Source: Nageia nagi
Lineage: Eukaryota; Pinophyta
Direction: 5' to 3'
DNA: 64,000 nucleotides
Assembly: GCA_050084985.1 (NCBI GenBank)
Contig: JBITNC010000001.1
Span: forward strand, 70,866,001-70,930,000
The notes under the pieces: model-generated
Seen by the model: only the letters and a program-made list of their open reading frames with translations
The model's database searches: none
What the model was told of the DNA's origin: nothing
In this document: in pieces, positions 1 to 12,728 of the stretch
How positions within the stretch are numbered: position 1 is the first letter of the stretch
Layout of the letters: every line of letters starts with the position of its first letter
Program-made: the position numbers and the translations under genes

Positions 1-169
1 ATAGAACCCTATTTTTGTTATTGCATTGTTGCTATATTTGATTATGTTATTTCCTATTATTATGTATGTTTATTTAAGTTAAAAGGATTGGTTATTAAAT
101 AATTAAATGTTTATTTGTATTTAGTTCATTTAGACCAAAATCCTAGTTATACTAAAACACATATTGACA
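1..169 (+). repeat. 3' end of gypsy LTR (element A, 5' LTR cut by window edge)
   Basis: This stretch aligns by eye with the last ~165 bases of the LTRs ending at 8445 and 14566. The shared landmarks, in order, are AGAACCCTA, TTTATTTAAGTTAA, TTAAATGTTTAT, a TTTAG...CCAAAA block and a terminal CATATTGACA/CATATCAACA. The following bases up to about 240 (TTTCTTTCTCTTAATTAGGG) match the leader after the LTR at 14566, which supports this as a 5' LTR/leader junction. Most of the LTR lies outside the window. Confidence 0.7.
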
Positions 170-250
170 CCCACCCATTTATAGCATTTCTTTCTCTTAA
201 TTAGGGTTAGAATAAAATTTCTTTCAAACCTACATTAAAATTCTATCATA

Positions 251-3060
251 ATGTCAAACCTATTAAAGGTTTTATTCATACATTATATTCCGAAGGTATT
301 TTATGTTACTAGTAATGAAAATGCAAATATTTCTTATGCACCTACTAATCCTTTAGCTAAAAAAGCCTCTACACAAAGTAATATTGATAAACAAAAGTTT
401 CTCAAAGACACAATGAAATAATCCATAAAAGCAAATAATTTATAAATTTATAGGGTCAGATAACCAAAAATGGTAGTGAAATTCCTTCATATAAAAAGAG
501 TTTTGTAGAAAGATCTAATACTTCAACAAACATTGTAAATCAAATGGTTCATTCTAATAATGATGGATTTCAAACCCCACCAAATTAGTACATTCCTCTT
601 ATCACAACCAAAGAGGAGAAATGATGATGAGATTTTAAAAAAAGTCATGATGTATAACAAAAATAAATACAAATTCATCAAACTTCTTAGTGAACTACTA
701 GTTGAAGAGAAATCTTATGTAGTCAATGTAATTAAAGATGAACAAGTAATGAAATAACAAAGATTATGGCATTCTAATAGACATAAGGAATGTATATCTC
801 CTGATGATATGAATCCTACACCAAGCAATGTAAATATGGTATTCCTCACAAATAGGTCAACAATTATAAAAAATTTCCATCTATTTTTTCTTCCTAATCC
901 CAACATGAATGCTCACATCTATGGTAACGCTAATCCTAGCATAGATGCTGAGCCTCAGATAGAAGTAGTGGTATAAATTCCTCTAATAATCCTTGAGATA
1001 GATAAAGAAATAAGTATTCAATAAGGGAATATCAATATGATTCACAATACTAGCTAGAACATCATCCAACCTACCATACTACATGAGTTGCTTCACAAGG
1101 AAGCTCAGATTAACAATATAATTATAGTCAACAACACTAAAGATGCATTTATATAGGTTTAATAGGTTGAAGAATTCAAAAAACATATAGATAGATTAGT
1201 TGAATATGAGTGTGATCTATAGGACCCTACAAAATATAAAGAGATTAACAAAATCCTTGAATAAGTTGATATGCCATACTTAGATTGGTTAGAGGAAGAT
1301 AACATAATAAAGTATAGATTTTTCCATTTAGTAGATGAATGTGAAATAGAAAACATGAGTATACCATAAAAAGTATCATATTATAAAGTATTGATTCAAA
1401 AAGTTCAAGATGATTACAAAAATAAAACAAGATTTTTTCAACCTAAGAATAGGCAACCAACTCGATGTCCTATCATAGTATAAGAAGAATTATGGTATCA
1501 AGAGGAAGATATTGATAGATTGCTTGATCAAGCTATGCAAACCATTCTTGGATGGAATTAAGAAGAAACTGATATTAAATATATGAAATTACTAAAATGT
1601 AATAGAGAATACATGTTATTATTTCCTCACACCAACAAATAATGGTTAGTTCTAACAACTTTGCATAATATCATATGTGATAGAAATGATAAAAGTGGAG
1701 CTTTCAAATTTCTCAAGTATAGATAGAAATCACTAACATTTGAATAAGGGTAAAATTCAAAACAACAACTAGAGATTGTTTGAGAGAATATTTAGGCAAT
1801 TGTACCAAACTTAGAAACAACATTGCATGTGGTAAATATTGGAGACATACAAAATGTTAACACTTTGCATAAAATAATCTTAAAAATAGAAAAACAACAA
1901 GATTTGAAATCTTTGAGAAATGAAGACAACAATCCCTTATGCATGAGAATCAGATCAACTATGTTATATACTAGCAAAGATTTGAGATCTATAAAGTTCT
2001 ATGGTACTACTGATTCATGCTTTCATTTATATATCTTTTCTAATGAAGTATCACTAATCACAATGGATGATGACTTGCATGCAAAATTATTTCCCATGTA
2101 TTTACTAAGAAATGCTAAGGAATGATTTAGCAAGTTAACACATGTTAGTATTGAAAACTTTGAATAACTAAAGATTGTATTTTGTGGTCACTATCAGATT
2201 CAAATTACAAAAAAGATAACATTCAATTATTTAATGAAGATAAGGTACAGAGAAGGAAAGTCCATAGAATTATTCATTAGATATTAGACTAAAATGGAAA
2301 ATCAGGTAATGAGGATGATAACATGAAAATCATAGCATTCATTGAAGTTCTTCAATAAAAGTACAAGGTAGAATATTTTAATTACTGCAAGTTACATTTA
2401 CCTACATTTCTTCAAGCTCTAGTATAAAAATAAATGTTTCACATTAGATATGGACATTCAACTCCATAATAAAAATAGAAAAGAGATAAGTCACCATCAA
2501 AACCTCAACATCAGTATAAAAAGGAACAACCAAAAAATGTACTAATAGTTGCAAAAGTGGAAATAATACCATAACAAACAATAGCAAGGAATGAAATTAA
2601 GAAAGTTGATAAATATGAGAAATCAATTTATACTAAATATCAAAAAATTTCTAGGTTGAAATTCACACCTATATATGAAGATATTGATGAAGCTACAAAA
2701 GCATTAGTCAAGCTAAAATTTCTAATCTCATAACTTAAATCTCATGATCAACCATAATTTACAATTGGTGTTTCAAGTGAGTGTAAGTTAGATTAGTTTT
2801 GTGAATATCATCAATATTGAGATCATGAGACAAAATATTATATACCATTACTGAATAAGATCCAGGATTTGATTAATCAAATAAAGGTATCTTTTCCATA
2901 ACCATAAGATAAAAAATTAGATGATAAGCCAAAATAATTATGAGGAACTCAACATGAGCAAAATAGGAATATTGGAATCTTTAATAATCCATTCCTTAAC
3001 TTTATCAAAGCCAAATCATAGAATATAAGAATCAAATTTGGTGGTAATGTTACCCTGACA
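251..3060 (+). pseudogene. Degenerate Ty3/gypsy gag (element A)
   Basis: Decayed gag polyprotein of a gypsy-type LTR retrotransposon, which in a live element would form the virus-like particle. Around 2040-2300 the translation shows the Retrotrans_gag pattern: FPMYL, then NAKE with a stop where Trp is expected, then FSKL and SIENFE. Around 2797-2880 it has a degenerate C-x-x-H / HETK / L-x-x-KIQDLI block, seen also at the end of gag in elements B and C. Many TAA/TAG stops fall at Gln positions, for example a basic Pro/Gln-rich tract near 2460-2580. The N-terminal part (251-2000) is Asn/Lys-rich and has no domain I can name. No protease, RT or integrase follows; instead an antisense gene occupies 3290-5245. 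The family assignment is firm; the start is uncertain. Confidence 0.7.
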
Positions 3061-3289
3061 TGATAAAAAGGTACAAAGTTTCACTCTTATTCATGTTCAT
3101 GTTCATGTCATTTATATGTTTTCTTACATATAGAGTAGTATAAGAGTTTTTATTTTATTTTTTTGGTAAAAACTCCTTTAGAACCTAACAAAATAATTCA
3201 TATGGTGGATTATTTTTTTGATAAATATATGTGAGATATATTTATCAAAAAATGATGAGATATTATCTTTTTCAATAATCCACCAACCT

Positions 3290-5245
3290 AACAAACTAGT
3301 TCCATATACTCACACCACTTGTAGTACCATGGTGACTTCTAATGCTCTTAGTGATCTTGGATCTAGATGTCATCCTACTCAAACTAGGCCTCTTTATCCT
3401 AGTTTTCTCCTCCAATTCCATAAGTTGATTTTGTAAATAAGCCTTTTTAGTTGTGAGGTCTTCTATTTTATTATTGTGCTCTAATACATGCTTCATCATA
3501 CCTAGAAAATTTTGATCATTTTAAGCCTCATTTATCTTTCATAGTATCTCTACAACTTATTCCAATGCTCCCAATCTCACCTTCATTATGTATAGCTCAT
3601 TGTTCTTTCTTGTCATATCATCTTTTAAGTTTGCCAATTCATCCTTTATGGCCATTCTTGCAGCCTTATTGGAGTCCAACTCTAGTTTTATTTGATATAT
3701 AAAAATAAAATAATAAATGCATGTTAGTTATTTGTTATGTATTGTAAGGACTAACTTGCAAGTACAAGATTAAAATACTTACTAAATTCATACTCAAGTT
3801 ATTTTTGAGTCTCATAATGGTAATACCATTAGGAACTTCACCCATCCACCTTGCTCCTCATGTTGAGGCATATCCTTTTCCATGTGCACATACCACTCCA
3901 ACTCTCCTTCTTCCTCCTCTTCCTCATCCTCTTCTACTTTAGTTTCTCATTCTATAGCCTCTACTAGCACCTCCAACCTATATATCCTCAAGTGGTCAGG
4001 TCTTACTCGAACCCACCATAATAGATACTCCTAATTAAATTGAGGCCCATCAAGTGCCTCAACTCCCTCATCATTTGTCATCATTTGTATCACTTCTTGA
4101 ATCATGGGACTGAGGAGGCTCCCAATTTTGTTTCCACTTGGGAGGGATCTCATACAAGTTAGGGTCATGTGTCTTATACCTGCCCATCCTCACCATAAAT
4201 TTTCATTCAAGATGAATGACTTGGCTCTTTCCAAATTACCTTCAAATCCTTTTTGGATTGTAGGGTTTCATGAATTACTTTCTTATTTGTAAATAATAAA
4301 GTCCTCTTCTAACCCAATTCACCTCTTAGCTCATTTGGCTAGTGCAACAAAGTGGCATAGGGTCTATAAATAACATCTCCTACAAACCAAAATTTTGCAT
4401 TAGATTCTAGTTTAACCAAGTAACTAAAAATTAACTAAACTTTTTGAAAAACCACTCACCATCCCCAAGCCTATCTATCACCTTTCAATAGACTTCCACA
4501 CTCTTATGGATCCATATCATCATGATCATTCTAGCCCATGAGTACCATGTGGGATTCTCAATCGATGTACTAGTAACTAGAAGTTCCCTTGATAGAAATA
4601 TATGCTCGTATTTCCAACATTGCAATACAAATGAATATGCAATCCTCTTACTATTATTTTGTACCATGATAAAATTGTGTAAGTCATGATACATTTGAGA
4701 AATGATGTAGGAAGCCCACACATACCTCACACCCTATGTCATATGGTAGACTATGTACACCAATCAAAGAGGGAATCCCTGATGATTTTTATCAGGATAT
4801 ATAATACTGTCAATACATATGACCATGATTAACTACACTTTCTTGAACCTAATCACTTTACCTTTGAAAAAATAATGAAGGTATGCACCCTTCTTGCTTT
4901 CATGATACTCCTCTAATCCTACCAACCACTTAGTTGAACCCTTGCATTGTGCATTAGTAATCTCTCCTCTAAGAATATGGGACATCTATTTATAGGCACC
5001 CATAAGATCCTATGAATGTCCTCAAGGATAATAGCAACCTCTTTGTTAGGAAAATGAAAGGTATTGGTCTTTCTAGATCACCTATCCATAAGAGATATGA
5101 GTAATTACTTATCCACATGCACATAGGGGCCAAGAAACAAGTAACCCATGCCAACATATTTAAGCATACATAGCTCCTCATCTATTAGTTTCTCATGCCA
5201 AATCATACACCATTTCCAACTCTTAGACATTGACTTTGGATCCAT
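3290..5245 (-). pseudogene. Antisense plant-mobile-domain (PMD) gene with coiled-coil tail, inside gypsy element A
   Basis: Reading the minus strand from an ATG at 5245, the translation runs through a block typical of plant mobile domain proteins: a GYLFLGPYVHVDK segment, ISLMDR with stops at Gln/Trp positions, then TNTFHFPNKEVAIILEDIHR followed by ILWVPIN. At 4730-4485 comes a matching second half (YVWASYIISQMYHDLHNF, W-x-YEHIFLSRE, PTWYSWARM). After an acidic Glu-rich stretch (about 3960-3880) and a likely AT-rich intron (about 3830-3700), the gene ends in a Lys/Glu-rich coiled coil at 3700-3300 (KKAYLQNQLMELEEK). Mobile-domain genes are known both as host genes (MAIN/MAIL family) and as passengers or components of plant transposons. 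Here the gene sits antisense between gag and the 3' polypurine tract. It contains several stops and is not functional as it stands. Exon borders are approximate. Confidence 0.65.
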
Positions 5246-6480
5246 GAGAAAATGACAATACTACCACAAAAATGAAAAATTATGTGTTGGTATATTTTAA
5301 CATTCATATAAATTATGTAAGAAAATTTCAATTTTTCTAAACATACATATAACATCATAACAACATGGAAAATCCTTCCTACACCTAGTAATCTATTTGT
5401 TAAGCTAGCACCAATGCTCACATCAACATCTACACTAGGCTTCCCTTGGATAATATTTTTTGAAATTTGGGGGAAAATTACATTTACCTCCACCATGACC
5501 TATAAACATAACCTAACACATAAATTTCACCCCTAAAATTAAAATTATGGAAGCTTTATCTCATTAATCCTCACCCTTGGATATCCTACTTTGCAAAAAT
5601 TCAATCATAAATTCAAAATAAAGGTTTTAAGCACTTACCACATATGTGGAAACATGGTTTTGGTGGAGTAAATAGGCTTGGTGGTTCTCTTGATCCATAA
5701 TCCACATCCTACACAAGCAATTATGTTAGCATTTTGCAAACCTAGTTTACAATTAAATCAAAACATTGATAAATGCATTGAAACACTTGCTTGGTCATAC
5801 AAATCCTATTGAAACATGCCAATCCACCCACTATGAACACAATAGCTTCCCTAGACCAAAGGTAAAGCCTTGAGTAGTGCAAATGAATATAAAATTATAA
5901 TTGGGCCTATTTAAATCAAAAGTTAAGATACATTTTATGATATAGCCAATAAATTCCATCACCTTTTGCTATCGTAACTCTTAAATCATAATCCTTATCA
6001 ATATTTTGGAAACCTAAGTATGTAAAAACAAATTGGACATCCTTTCTCCTTGGAACACCAATGTTTTGTACTCATGTTGAACATTTGTGCCCACACTCCC
6101 TTCCTTCATATTTATCACCTCACCTTGGAAACCATGACACCTTTAGCTAGATGTGACCTAAAAACTAATATAGTACTAACAAATATTTGAGAATGAGGTT
6201 CTTTGCATGAACCAATGAACATTCAATTCATAAAATAAAACATTCCTTACATTTTCATGATAGGGTCAAACCCATTTGTAAAATAGATTAAGAAGACTAC
6301 ACATTATAAGTTCAAAATCATCATCATGAAGTATTGAAATGCTAATGTTAGCATTGATGTTGGCACAAATGCTAGGATCCAAAGGTATAAATTAGGCAAA
6401 TCCAACAAACATTAGGAAAAAGGGTAAGATACAAGAATTATTTCTATATTTATCTATAATTTACATTATGAAAACCTATG
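5246..6480. other. Non-coding 3' region of gypsy element A, first part
   Basis: No coding block recognised. The part just upstream of the mobile-domain gene start may be its promoter and 5' leader. At 5404-5432 and 6339-6374 it contains the word-like motif GCTAGCACCAATGCT / GCTAATGTTAGCATTGATG that recurs through the window. Confidence 0.4.
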
Positions 6481-6489
6481 AGTATTATT

Positions 6490-7500
6490 AAATATCTCAT
6501 GTCCTTATTGGGTGGATGTTAAATAATTATCACTATTTTATGATCACTTGGTTGGGACTAAAACTACCATTTTCTTAGGTTATTTTTCTCATTGGGACTA
6601 AATCAATCATCAATATAATGGCCACATTATCACTATTACTATAATCACATACATGGTTTGGACTAAACCAACCATATCTTTGAGTCACCTTTGTTGGTTG
6701 GGTCTTAAATAATCTCCATTATTGCTTTGATTCACCTTTGTTGGTCAGGTCTTAAATAACCTCCATTATTGCTTTGAGTCGCCTTTGTTGGTTAGGTCTT
6801 AAATAACCTCCATTATTGCTTTGATTCAACTTCATTGGTTAGGCCTAAACTAACCATTACCTTTACATCTCTTTATGATATCATGTCACATCTAATAATG
6901 AGGCTTATACCTCATGATAATGGTGGCACATCTTGTATAAATATAAAAATGGGACATGTATCTCATGATGATGTATGGCATCTCTCTTTAAGTCACCTTT
7001 ATTAGTTGGGACTAAACTAACCATGATCATGCCATTTCTTTCTAATTCATATGTTTCATCTAGGAATGGGGCATGTACCTCATGAAGATATTGACATATA
7101 TGATTTTGATTTCATATGTTTCATCCAAGAATGGGCATGTACCACATGATGATGTTTACATACCTTTATTATGCTCGTGTATGTATGCATCTAATAATGA
7201 AATGTTGAGTATTTATGTGATGATATATATCTATGAATAGGATATTTGGTGTTATCAAGATAATGTATGCATATCATATTTATTTCATCCTTTATCTTAC
7301 ATTTTATATCATTTCTAATGAAATGTTATGATGATTTGATCTTACTATCACTGTTGTATCTTTTATAAGATAACCATCACATATATTCTTGGATTTTGAT
7401 GTTGTTGTATCTCATTTTTAGGATATTCTTTACTCTTGGTTGATTCTACTGCATGCAATTCATTCTATCTTACAACCAATGTAAAGAGGGGGCAATATAC
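6490..7500 (+). repeat. Subterminal repeat block of gypsy element A (TTGGTTGGG...CTAACC modules)
   Basis: The block opens with TGTCCTTATTGGGTGGATG at about 6510 and consists of repeated short modules in which a GGTTGGG/GGTTAGG half is followed by a complementary CTAACC/AACC half, separated by CCATTATTGCTTTGAGTCACCTT-like linkers (6540-6860). It then continues with repeated AATGGGGCATGTACCTCATGATGATG words (6900-7150). The same block appears at 22365-22740, at 45440-46060 and, inverted, at 47380-47760. It is therefore a family-specific 3' region of these gypsy elements, not unique sequence. Confidence 0.65.
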
Positions 7501-7629
7501 ATCATCATTCCTTGATGATTTGGAAAGTCCTCTAGCAAAACCAAGGAAGTATCAATTTTTTGTTCTCTTTACCTTTTACTTCATTTGCAATCATAATTTC
7601 ATTTGAAAGTTCTTATTTCATTACACTTG

Positions 7630-7642
7630 AAAAGGGGGGCAT
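7630..7642 (+). other. Polypurine tract of gypsy element A
   Basis: AAAAGGGGGGCAT lies directly before the LTR start at 7644, in the position of the plus-strand primer site of an LTR retrotransposon. The surrounding sequence is AT-rich, so the G run stands out. Confidence 0.7.
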
Positions 7643-7643
7643 C

Positions 7644-8445
7644 TATTGACACCTAATTTTTCTCCCCTTAAGATGGCCCCACTTAGGTGTAACATTACAT
7701 GCATCTTTAATAACACTTTATCACATTTTATCATATTTTACCTTATTATCACATATTTCTCAGGTTGTATTCTTACTTTTATGTTAGATACACCAAGATG
7801 AATTAAAACTTATTACAAAAGATCAATTGGTGGATATCATGCCTAGATATATAATATAAGTATCTCTAACCTAGGGAAATCATGTCAAGATTACATCTTA
7901 ATTGTCAGCATCCTACTCTTGGGTATTTATAAATGTTTCTTATTGATATTGGAATCTAGTTACCACTCAAGAAAATACTATCATCTATTTTCATGATCAT
8001 ATGCTTGAATTGACTTATGAAATCTATGTTGTTATTGATCCTTAAGGTATATCTTATTCTACTCAAATGCTAGCACCCATGTTGGAGAGTACACCCTTTT
8101 TGAGCTCTTGATACCTAGTGCCCACATTAAGCTTCTTATTGTTGTTGGTTATGGGGTTTGCACATCAAATTCACTTCTCTTAGACAAGCTCATTCTATAT
8201 ATAGTCCTCTTTGTCATAGATAAGGATACATTTATATTACACTTGATTTCAACTGTGTGCTTTCATTTTGCTATCTTAATAGAACCCTAGTTATGTTATT
8301 GCACCATTGATATACTTGGTTTTGTTATTTTCAATTATCATTTATGCTTATTTAAGTTAAAAGGCTTGGATATTACATACTTAAATATTTATTTGTAGTT
8401 AGTTTATTTAGGCCAAAACCCTGGGTGTACCAAAATACATATCCA
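7644..8445 (+). repeat. Gypsy LTR, 802 bp (3' LTR of A / 5' LTR of B)
   Basis: The LTR begins TATTGACACCTAATTTTTCT and ends CATATCCA. It is the same family as the 805-bp LTR at 13762-14566, which begins TGTTAACACCTAAAAATGG and ends CATATCAACA. Both share GGCCCCACTTAGGTGTAA-like sequence near the start and the AGAACCCTA...TTAAGTTAA...CCAAAA block at the end. The terminal inverted sequence TGTTGA/TCAACA is partly lost here. It is placed so that it could serve both as the 3' LTR of A and the 5' LTR of the gag relic B. I cannot tell whether the two were separate insertions. Confidence 0.7.
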
Positions 8446-8527
8446 TATCTTATTTCAAAATATTTCTCAAGACATTGAAAATTAATTTATTGAGAATCCT
8501 AGTTTTCAAGAACTTTGGCTAATCTTT

Positions 8528-10300
8528 TTGAACAATTCACCCTTAAAAATTATCATAATCAAAGCATTCCCCAACCTTCACATCTCCAAAAATATGATTC
8601 ATCATTATGTTCCTTTGTATTTTGATCCCCAGCCTTCTTTTTTCAACACCTTACCAATTGTTGTAACAACTCAAATCACATATCAACCTTTCCAACAAAT
8701 GGTCTCATAAGGGTTCCTAACCATATCCTTGCTATTAAGTATTCCCCCCTTATATTAAGTGTACAAAATATTAACCTTAACCATGGATCAACATTTCATC
8801 ATAATAATCAACAAGATAGGTTTCCTAGTTGACCAAAACCTCATGTTGTGTAATCAAGTTCTTTGATCATGCCAAATCAACTTGCATCTCATTGTTTTGA
8901 GCCACATCATAATCTCCCTCCATTGAGAGTCCCACATGAAAATCAAAATCAATCAACTCAAGTTGCCAATATTGGTAAAATCAATACTTCCTATCAAGCA
9001 AACCAACATGATACCAATCTAAACCAAATCCAAGATAACTTACAACAAATGGGTTCTTAAGGTATCATGAATCAAGCCTATCAAAATATGAGTCAACCTT
9101 CCCCTTTCATCTTATGAATAAACCATCATATCAAATTCAAGGATATACCAATCAAGTGGCTCATCCTCAAAATCAATAATATATGCCTTAAAGTTAATTT
9201 TTTCCTAATCCAATATTTAACCAAACATTGGGATAAAGCATACAACAAGGCTATAAACCAACCTATCAAGTGCAAAGCATGGTAATTCAACACCCCCAAC
9301 AATGCATGATGATATCTTAATGGAATCAAGTATCAAAAATGAAGGAAAAAATAACTTTTCTTATCAATCAATTGTCAATGAACCTATCCACATATGGTTT
9401 CAATCAAATAATTTCCCTACAAGTTTGAGGTTACTCAAATAGCAAATGTTCAAGGGAAAGAAGATCCAAGAGTGCAATTGAGTCAATTCAAGTATTCTTG
9501 CTACCTTATAAGCAATTATGATGTCATCATACTTAGGACATTTCTAATAACATTATCAGGTCAAGATTTGGATTGATATAACAACTTACCCTAACATAAC
9601 ATATTTTCTTTTGAGCAAGAGTTGTAACAAGAAGAGCTTATCAAGATCTTTAGCAAGAGTTGTAACAAGAAAATATCTTCTATCTTGAAAATCCAACAAT
9701 ACAAATATTTTAAGGATGCCTTAGCCCAAATAAAGCTAATTGAGGAACTCAAGATATAATTAGGTGATATCAAATTATGAAAGAAGAATCAAAATCAAAA
9801 TTAAAAGCATAATTATAAATATCAAGCATATCAAAAGAAATCAACAAGTCAATCCTTGTACTATGTAAATCAAGCAACTTTGGATCTCCAACCAATCATG
9901 CATGAGAAAGAACAAGCCAACAATCCAAGGAAAAGAAGAAACTTCATCCCTTTTGGGGATGCATTATAAAATATCCTACCAAAGTTATTACAATCAAACC
10001 TTTTGACATTTCCCCTAATCAAGGAAAATTTAGGAGCATCAACAATACCTTGGTAAAAATAAAGTGAGTTTTGTGAGTTTCATAAGCAAAGTGGATATAC
10101 CACCCATGGGTGCATGTGATTGAAGCATGAAATCCAAGATCTTATTAATAATGGTAAAGTATCAATAGGAGTACCAATTGCATCACCTAATAACTATTTA
10201 GGGATTTTAAACAATCCTTTTCATATTAACAATCAAGGAGAATCATCAACATCATGTGAGTAGGATTACCATGAGGTTGGTACTCCATCCTTTTATAGTA
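8528..10300 (+). pseudogene. Degenerate Ty3/gypsy gag (element B)
   Basis: A second gag relic of the same general family as A. The N-terminal part (8528-9330) is Gln/Asn/Pro/His-rich. Around 9420-9620 the translation shows a Retrotrans_gag-like stretch (LRTFLITLSGQDLD with a stop at the expected Trp, then YNNLP and FSFEQE). Around 10072-10150 there is a well-kept terminal block: CEFHKQSGYTTHGCM followed by LKHEIQDLINNGK. This matches the C-x-x-H...H-x-T-x-x-C...L-x-x-x-IQDLI signature at the end of gag in A. Several frameshifts and Gln-to-stop changes are present. No pol follows, so B is another gag-only element or a deletion derivative. Confidence 0.7.
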
Positions 10301-11335
10301 CCTTTTTTGGTTGATCCATTGAGCATTAATGCTATCCTTGAATACTCATCATCATTTGTATTTAATTATATCATATATTATCTAAATACCATCCCTTGTG
10401 CATTTTAAATCAAGAATATCTCATAATCTTGACATCTTGGAAATTGATACTAGAGCCTACTCCTCATTTATGGTCATCCAATAGTGGAGAATTAGGGGTA
10501 GGAAAATAATCACTCATCTCCCACCACCATCATGTCTTATCTTTTTTATCACTTATTAATACCATTAGCATTATCTCCCTCTCTTGGCATGCATCTTTGT
10601 CACACTATCCTTATTCTCATCTATCATGTCATCATCATCATATCATCATTTTATTATCCCTTATCATATTATCATTTCCATCATGATCATCATTTTCCCC
10701 TCATAATTAACTTTGTATACTTTTCATCAAGTGTGCATTTCATATTATCACCTCAATTATGTCATCATAAGCACATATAATTGAGGTTCATTTGACTCAA
10801 CATCATTATCACTACCCATGAGCCTCATCTCTTGATGAGGATATAACCACTTGGGTCACAATCACATATCAGGTTACCTTAAATCACTCCTTTGGGAGTG
10901 ATCATAGATTGTTAATTATTATGGTTTCTAAGAGAAACATACTCTTATGGAGCAAGTGATAATCACTTTTATATGGATGAATCTCTTTGCTAACTCTATC
11001 ATCATTAGTAATAATTGAGCAAATATCTTTTCATCATGATAATATCTTTAAGTCAATTCATTTATCATTTTTTATATTCTTTTATCATATCCTTAATCAA
11101 GCCAATCATTTATCATACATCAATATTGTATCATATCATGGGTATTTGATCATATCATATCTATATCAATGATAAATGAGCACTCATAAATGAATTGATA
11201 ATGTTTAGTTGATGTCACCTTATTTTCCTTGCATAAGGATTGAGATATTAACTATCTTAATTCATAGCCAATATTGCATTGATGCTTTAGAATATCAAAA
11301 ACATATCATACATCATAATCTTAGCATTATAATTT
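10301..11335. other. Non-coding 3' region of element B, first part
   Basis: No coding block recognised. The stretch is rich in ATCAT/TCATCATCAT words (10500-10720, 11000-11160) and reads as low-complexity TE non-coding sequence. The open frames here are composition artefacts. Confidence 0.45.
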
Positions 11336-11339
11336 GATT

Positions 11340-11480
11340 ATTTCTATATTTACTTTCCATTTAATTTAGGTCAAGGATATATTTTTTAGGATATATTATT
11401 TCCTTTCCATTCAACATGGGCCAAAGTTATCCTGCAACATTTGTTTTCCTTGCTTTCCATTGAGCATAGGGCAAGGTTAT
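11340..11480 (+). repeat. Short TTCCATT...ATGGGGCAAGGTTATC repeats (left copy)
   Basis: About three imperfect units of roughly 50-60 bp, each with CTTTCCATT, then an ATGGG/TAGGG word, then CAAGGTTATC. Similar units recur at 12130-12420, on the other side of the ~100-bp array at 11517-12095. Confidence 0.55.
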
Positions 11481-11516
11481 CATTTTGAGAATTTATCTTA
11501 TATTTTAGGTGTGTAG

Positions 11517-12095
11517 ACTAGTTATGATATGATAATGTTATCACTATAGCTATATGCACCATTTACATGACTATTTTGCCATGATCATGTCCTTTATGTG
11601 GTACCAACTAGTTATGACATAACATTATTGGCACTTCAAGGTGTTATAGCCATAAGTACCCTCAATACAATTATGTCATTTGTATCATATTATCCTTTTG
11701 TAGTACTAATTGGTTATGACATGAAAGTGCTGGAACCATGAAATGTTATAACCATAGGCATACTCAATAGGATTATGTTAACTTGTTCATTCTATCTCCT
11801 TTTGTTATGGTACTAACTGGTTATGGTACAATAATGTTAGCACTGTGAGGTGTTATAGCCATAGGTATCCTCGACAAAACTATGTCAATTTTTTATTTTT
11901 AACTTTGATTTGTGGTATGGATTGGTTACAATATGATAATGTTGGCACCATAAGGTATTATAGTCATACATATCCTTGCTTTTTATCTTTCATATCCTTT
12001 TGCATGGTACAAACTAGTTACAATATGACAATGTCAACATCACGAGGTGTTATAGCCATATGTACCCTTAACATGATTATGTTAGATTTTGTATC
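11517..12095 (+). repeat. ~90-108 bp tandem array, six units
   Basis: Six diverged units start at about 11517, 11607, 11709, 11814, 11922 and 12010. Each carries ACTGGTTATGACATGATAATG, then GGCACCATGAGGTGTTATAGCCATA, then a short AT-rich linker. Tandem arrays of this sort are common in the 3' non-coding region of plant Tat/Ogre-like gypsy elements, and it lies where element B's 3' region should be. Confidence 0.7.
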
Positions 12096-12129
12096 ATATA
12101 TTGCACACACCATCACTTTGATCACTTAT

Positions 12130-12425
12130 TAGCATTTTTGCTTTCCATTTATCATGGTTCAAGAATATTATTTTGGGAAGATCTCATTTACTTTCCATTC
12201 TGCATGGGGAAAGGTTATCCTTGAGCCTAGTTTATCTTCTTTTCCATTCAACATGGGAAAGATTTATCATTGTTTACCTTTATTTCCATTTAGTATAGGG
12301 AAATAATTATCATTTATTTACCTTTATTTCCATTAAGCATGGGTAAGGCTTATCATTTATTGAGCATGGAGCAAGAATAGATATCTATTTTTTCTTTTAT
12401 TTCCATTTAGTATGGGGTAAAGTTT
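12130..12425 (+). repeat. Short TTCCATT...CATGGG...TTATC repeats (right copy)
   Basis: Five or so imperfect ~50-bp units (TTTCCATT-CAACATGGGAAAG-TTATCAT) continue the motif family seen at 11340-11480. Confidence 0.55.
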
Positions 12426-12715
12426 TCTTTGATCCTAACTCATATCAAGTCTCAATCACTTAGCATAGCAATTTGGTTAGTCACCTTTACATTAACCATA
12501 TCATTTGAGATCATCTAGCATTTCTCCTTTAGCATGTGGTAGGTTTGCATACCTCCACATCCCCTTGAGTATCAATACAATATCATTAATCATTGATAAT
12601 TAATAATAATTATAAATATCTTATTAATTGTTATCATTTCATCATTTATCATTTTCTCATCATCATTTTCCCTTCAACTTTTGAGTTAAGTTTTGCATCT
12701 CATGAAGCTCACCTC

Positions 12716-12724
12716 AAAAGGGGG
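12716..12724 (+). other. Polypurine tract before a second LTR family
   Basis: AAAAGGGGG lies just upstream of a sequence that starts TGTAAGCACCTAAAAATAACC at 12729. It resembles the tract before the LTR at 7644 and marks the 3' end of element B's internal region. Confidence 0.55.
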
Positions 12725-12728
12725 CATT

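Noticed and set aside
1-3060. TAA/TAG read as Gln, suggesting an alternative genetic code
   Set aside because: CAA and CAG are also used for Gln in the same frames, TGA appears at Arg and Trp positions, and frameshifts are frequent. Decay by cytosine deamination explains all of this more simply.
10532-11172. Several His/Tyr/Ser-rich open frames
   Set aside because: They come from ATCATCAT-type low-complexity sequence; no motif and no coding-like composition.
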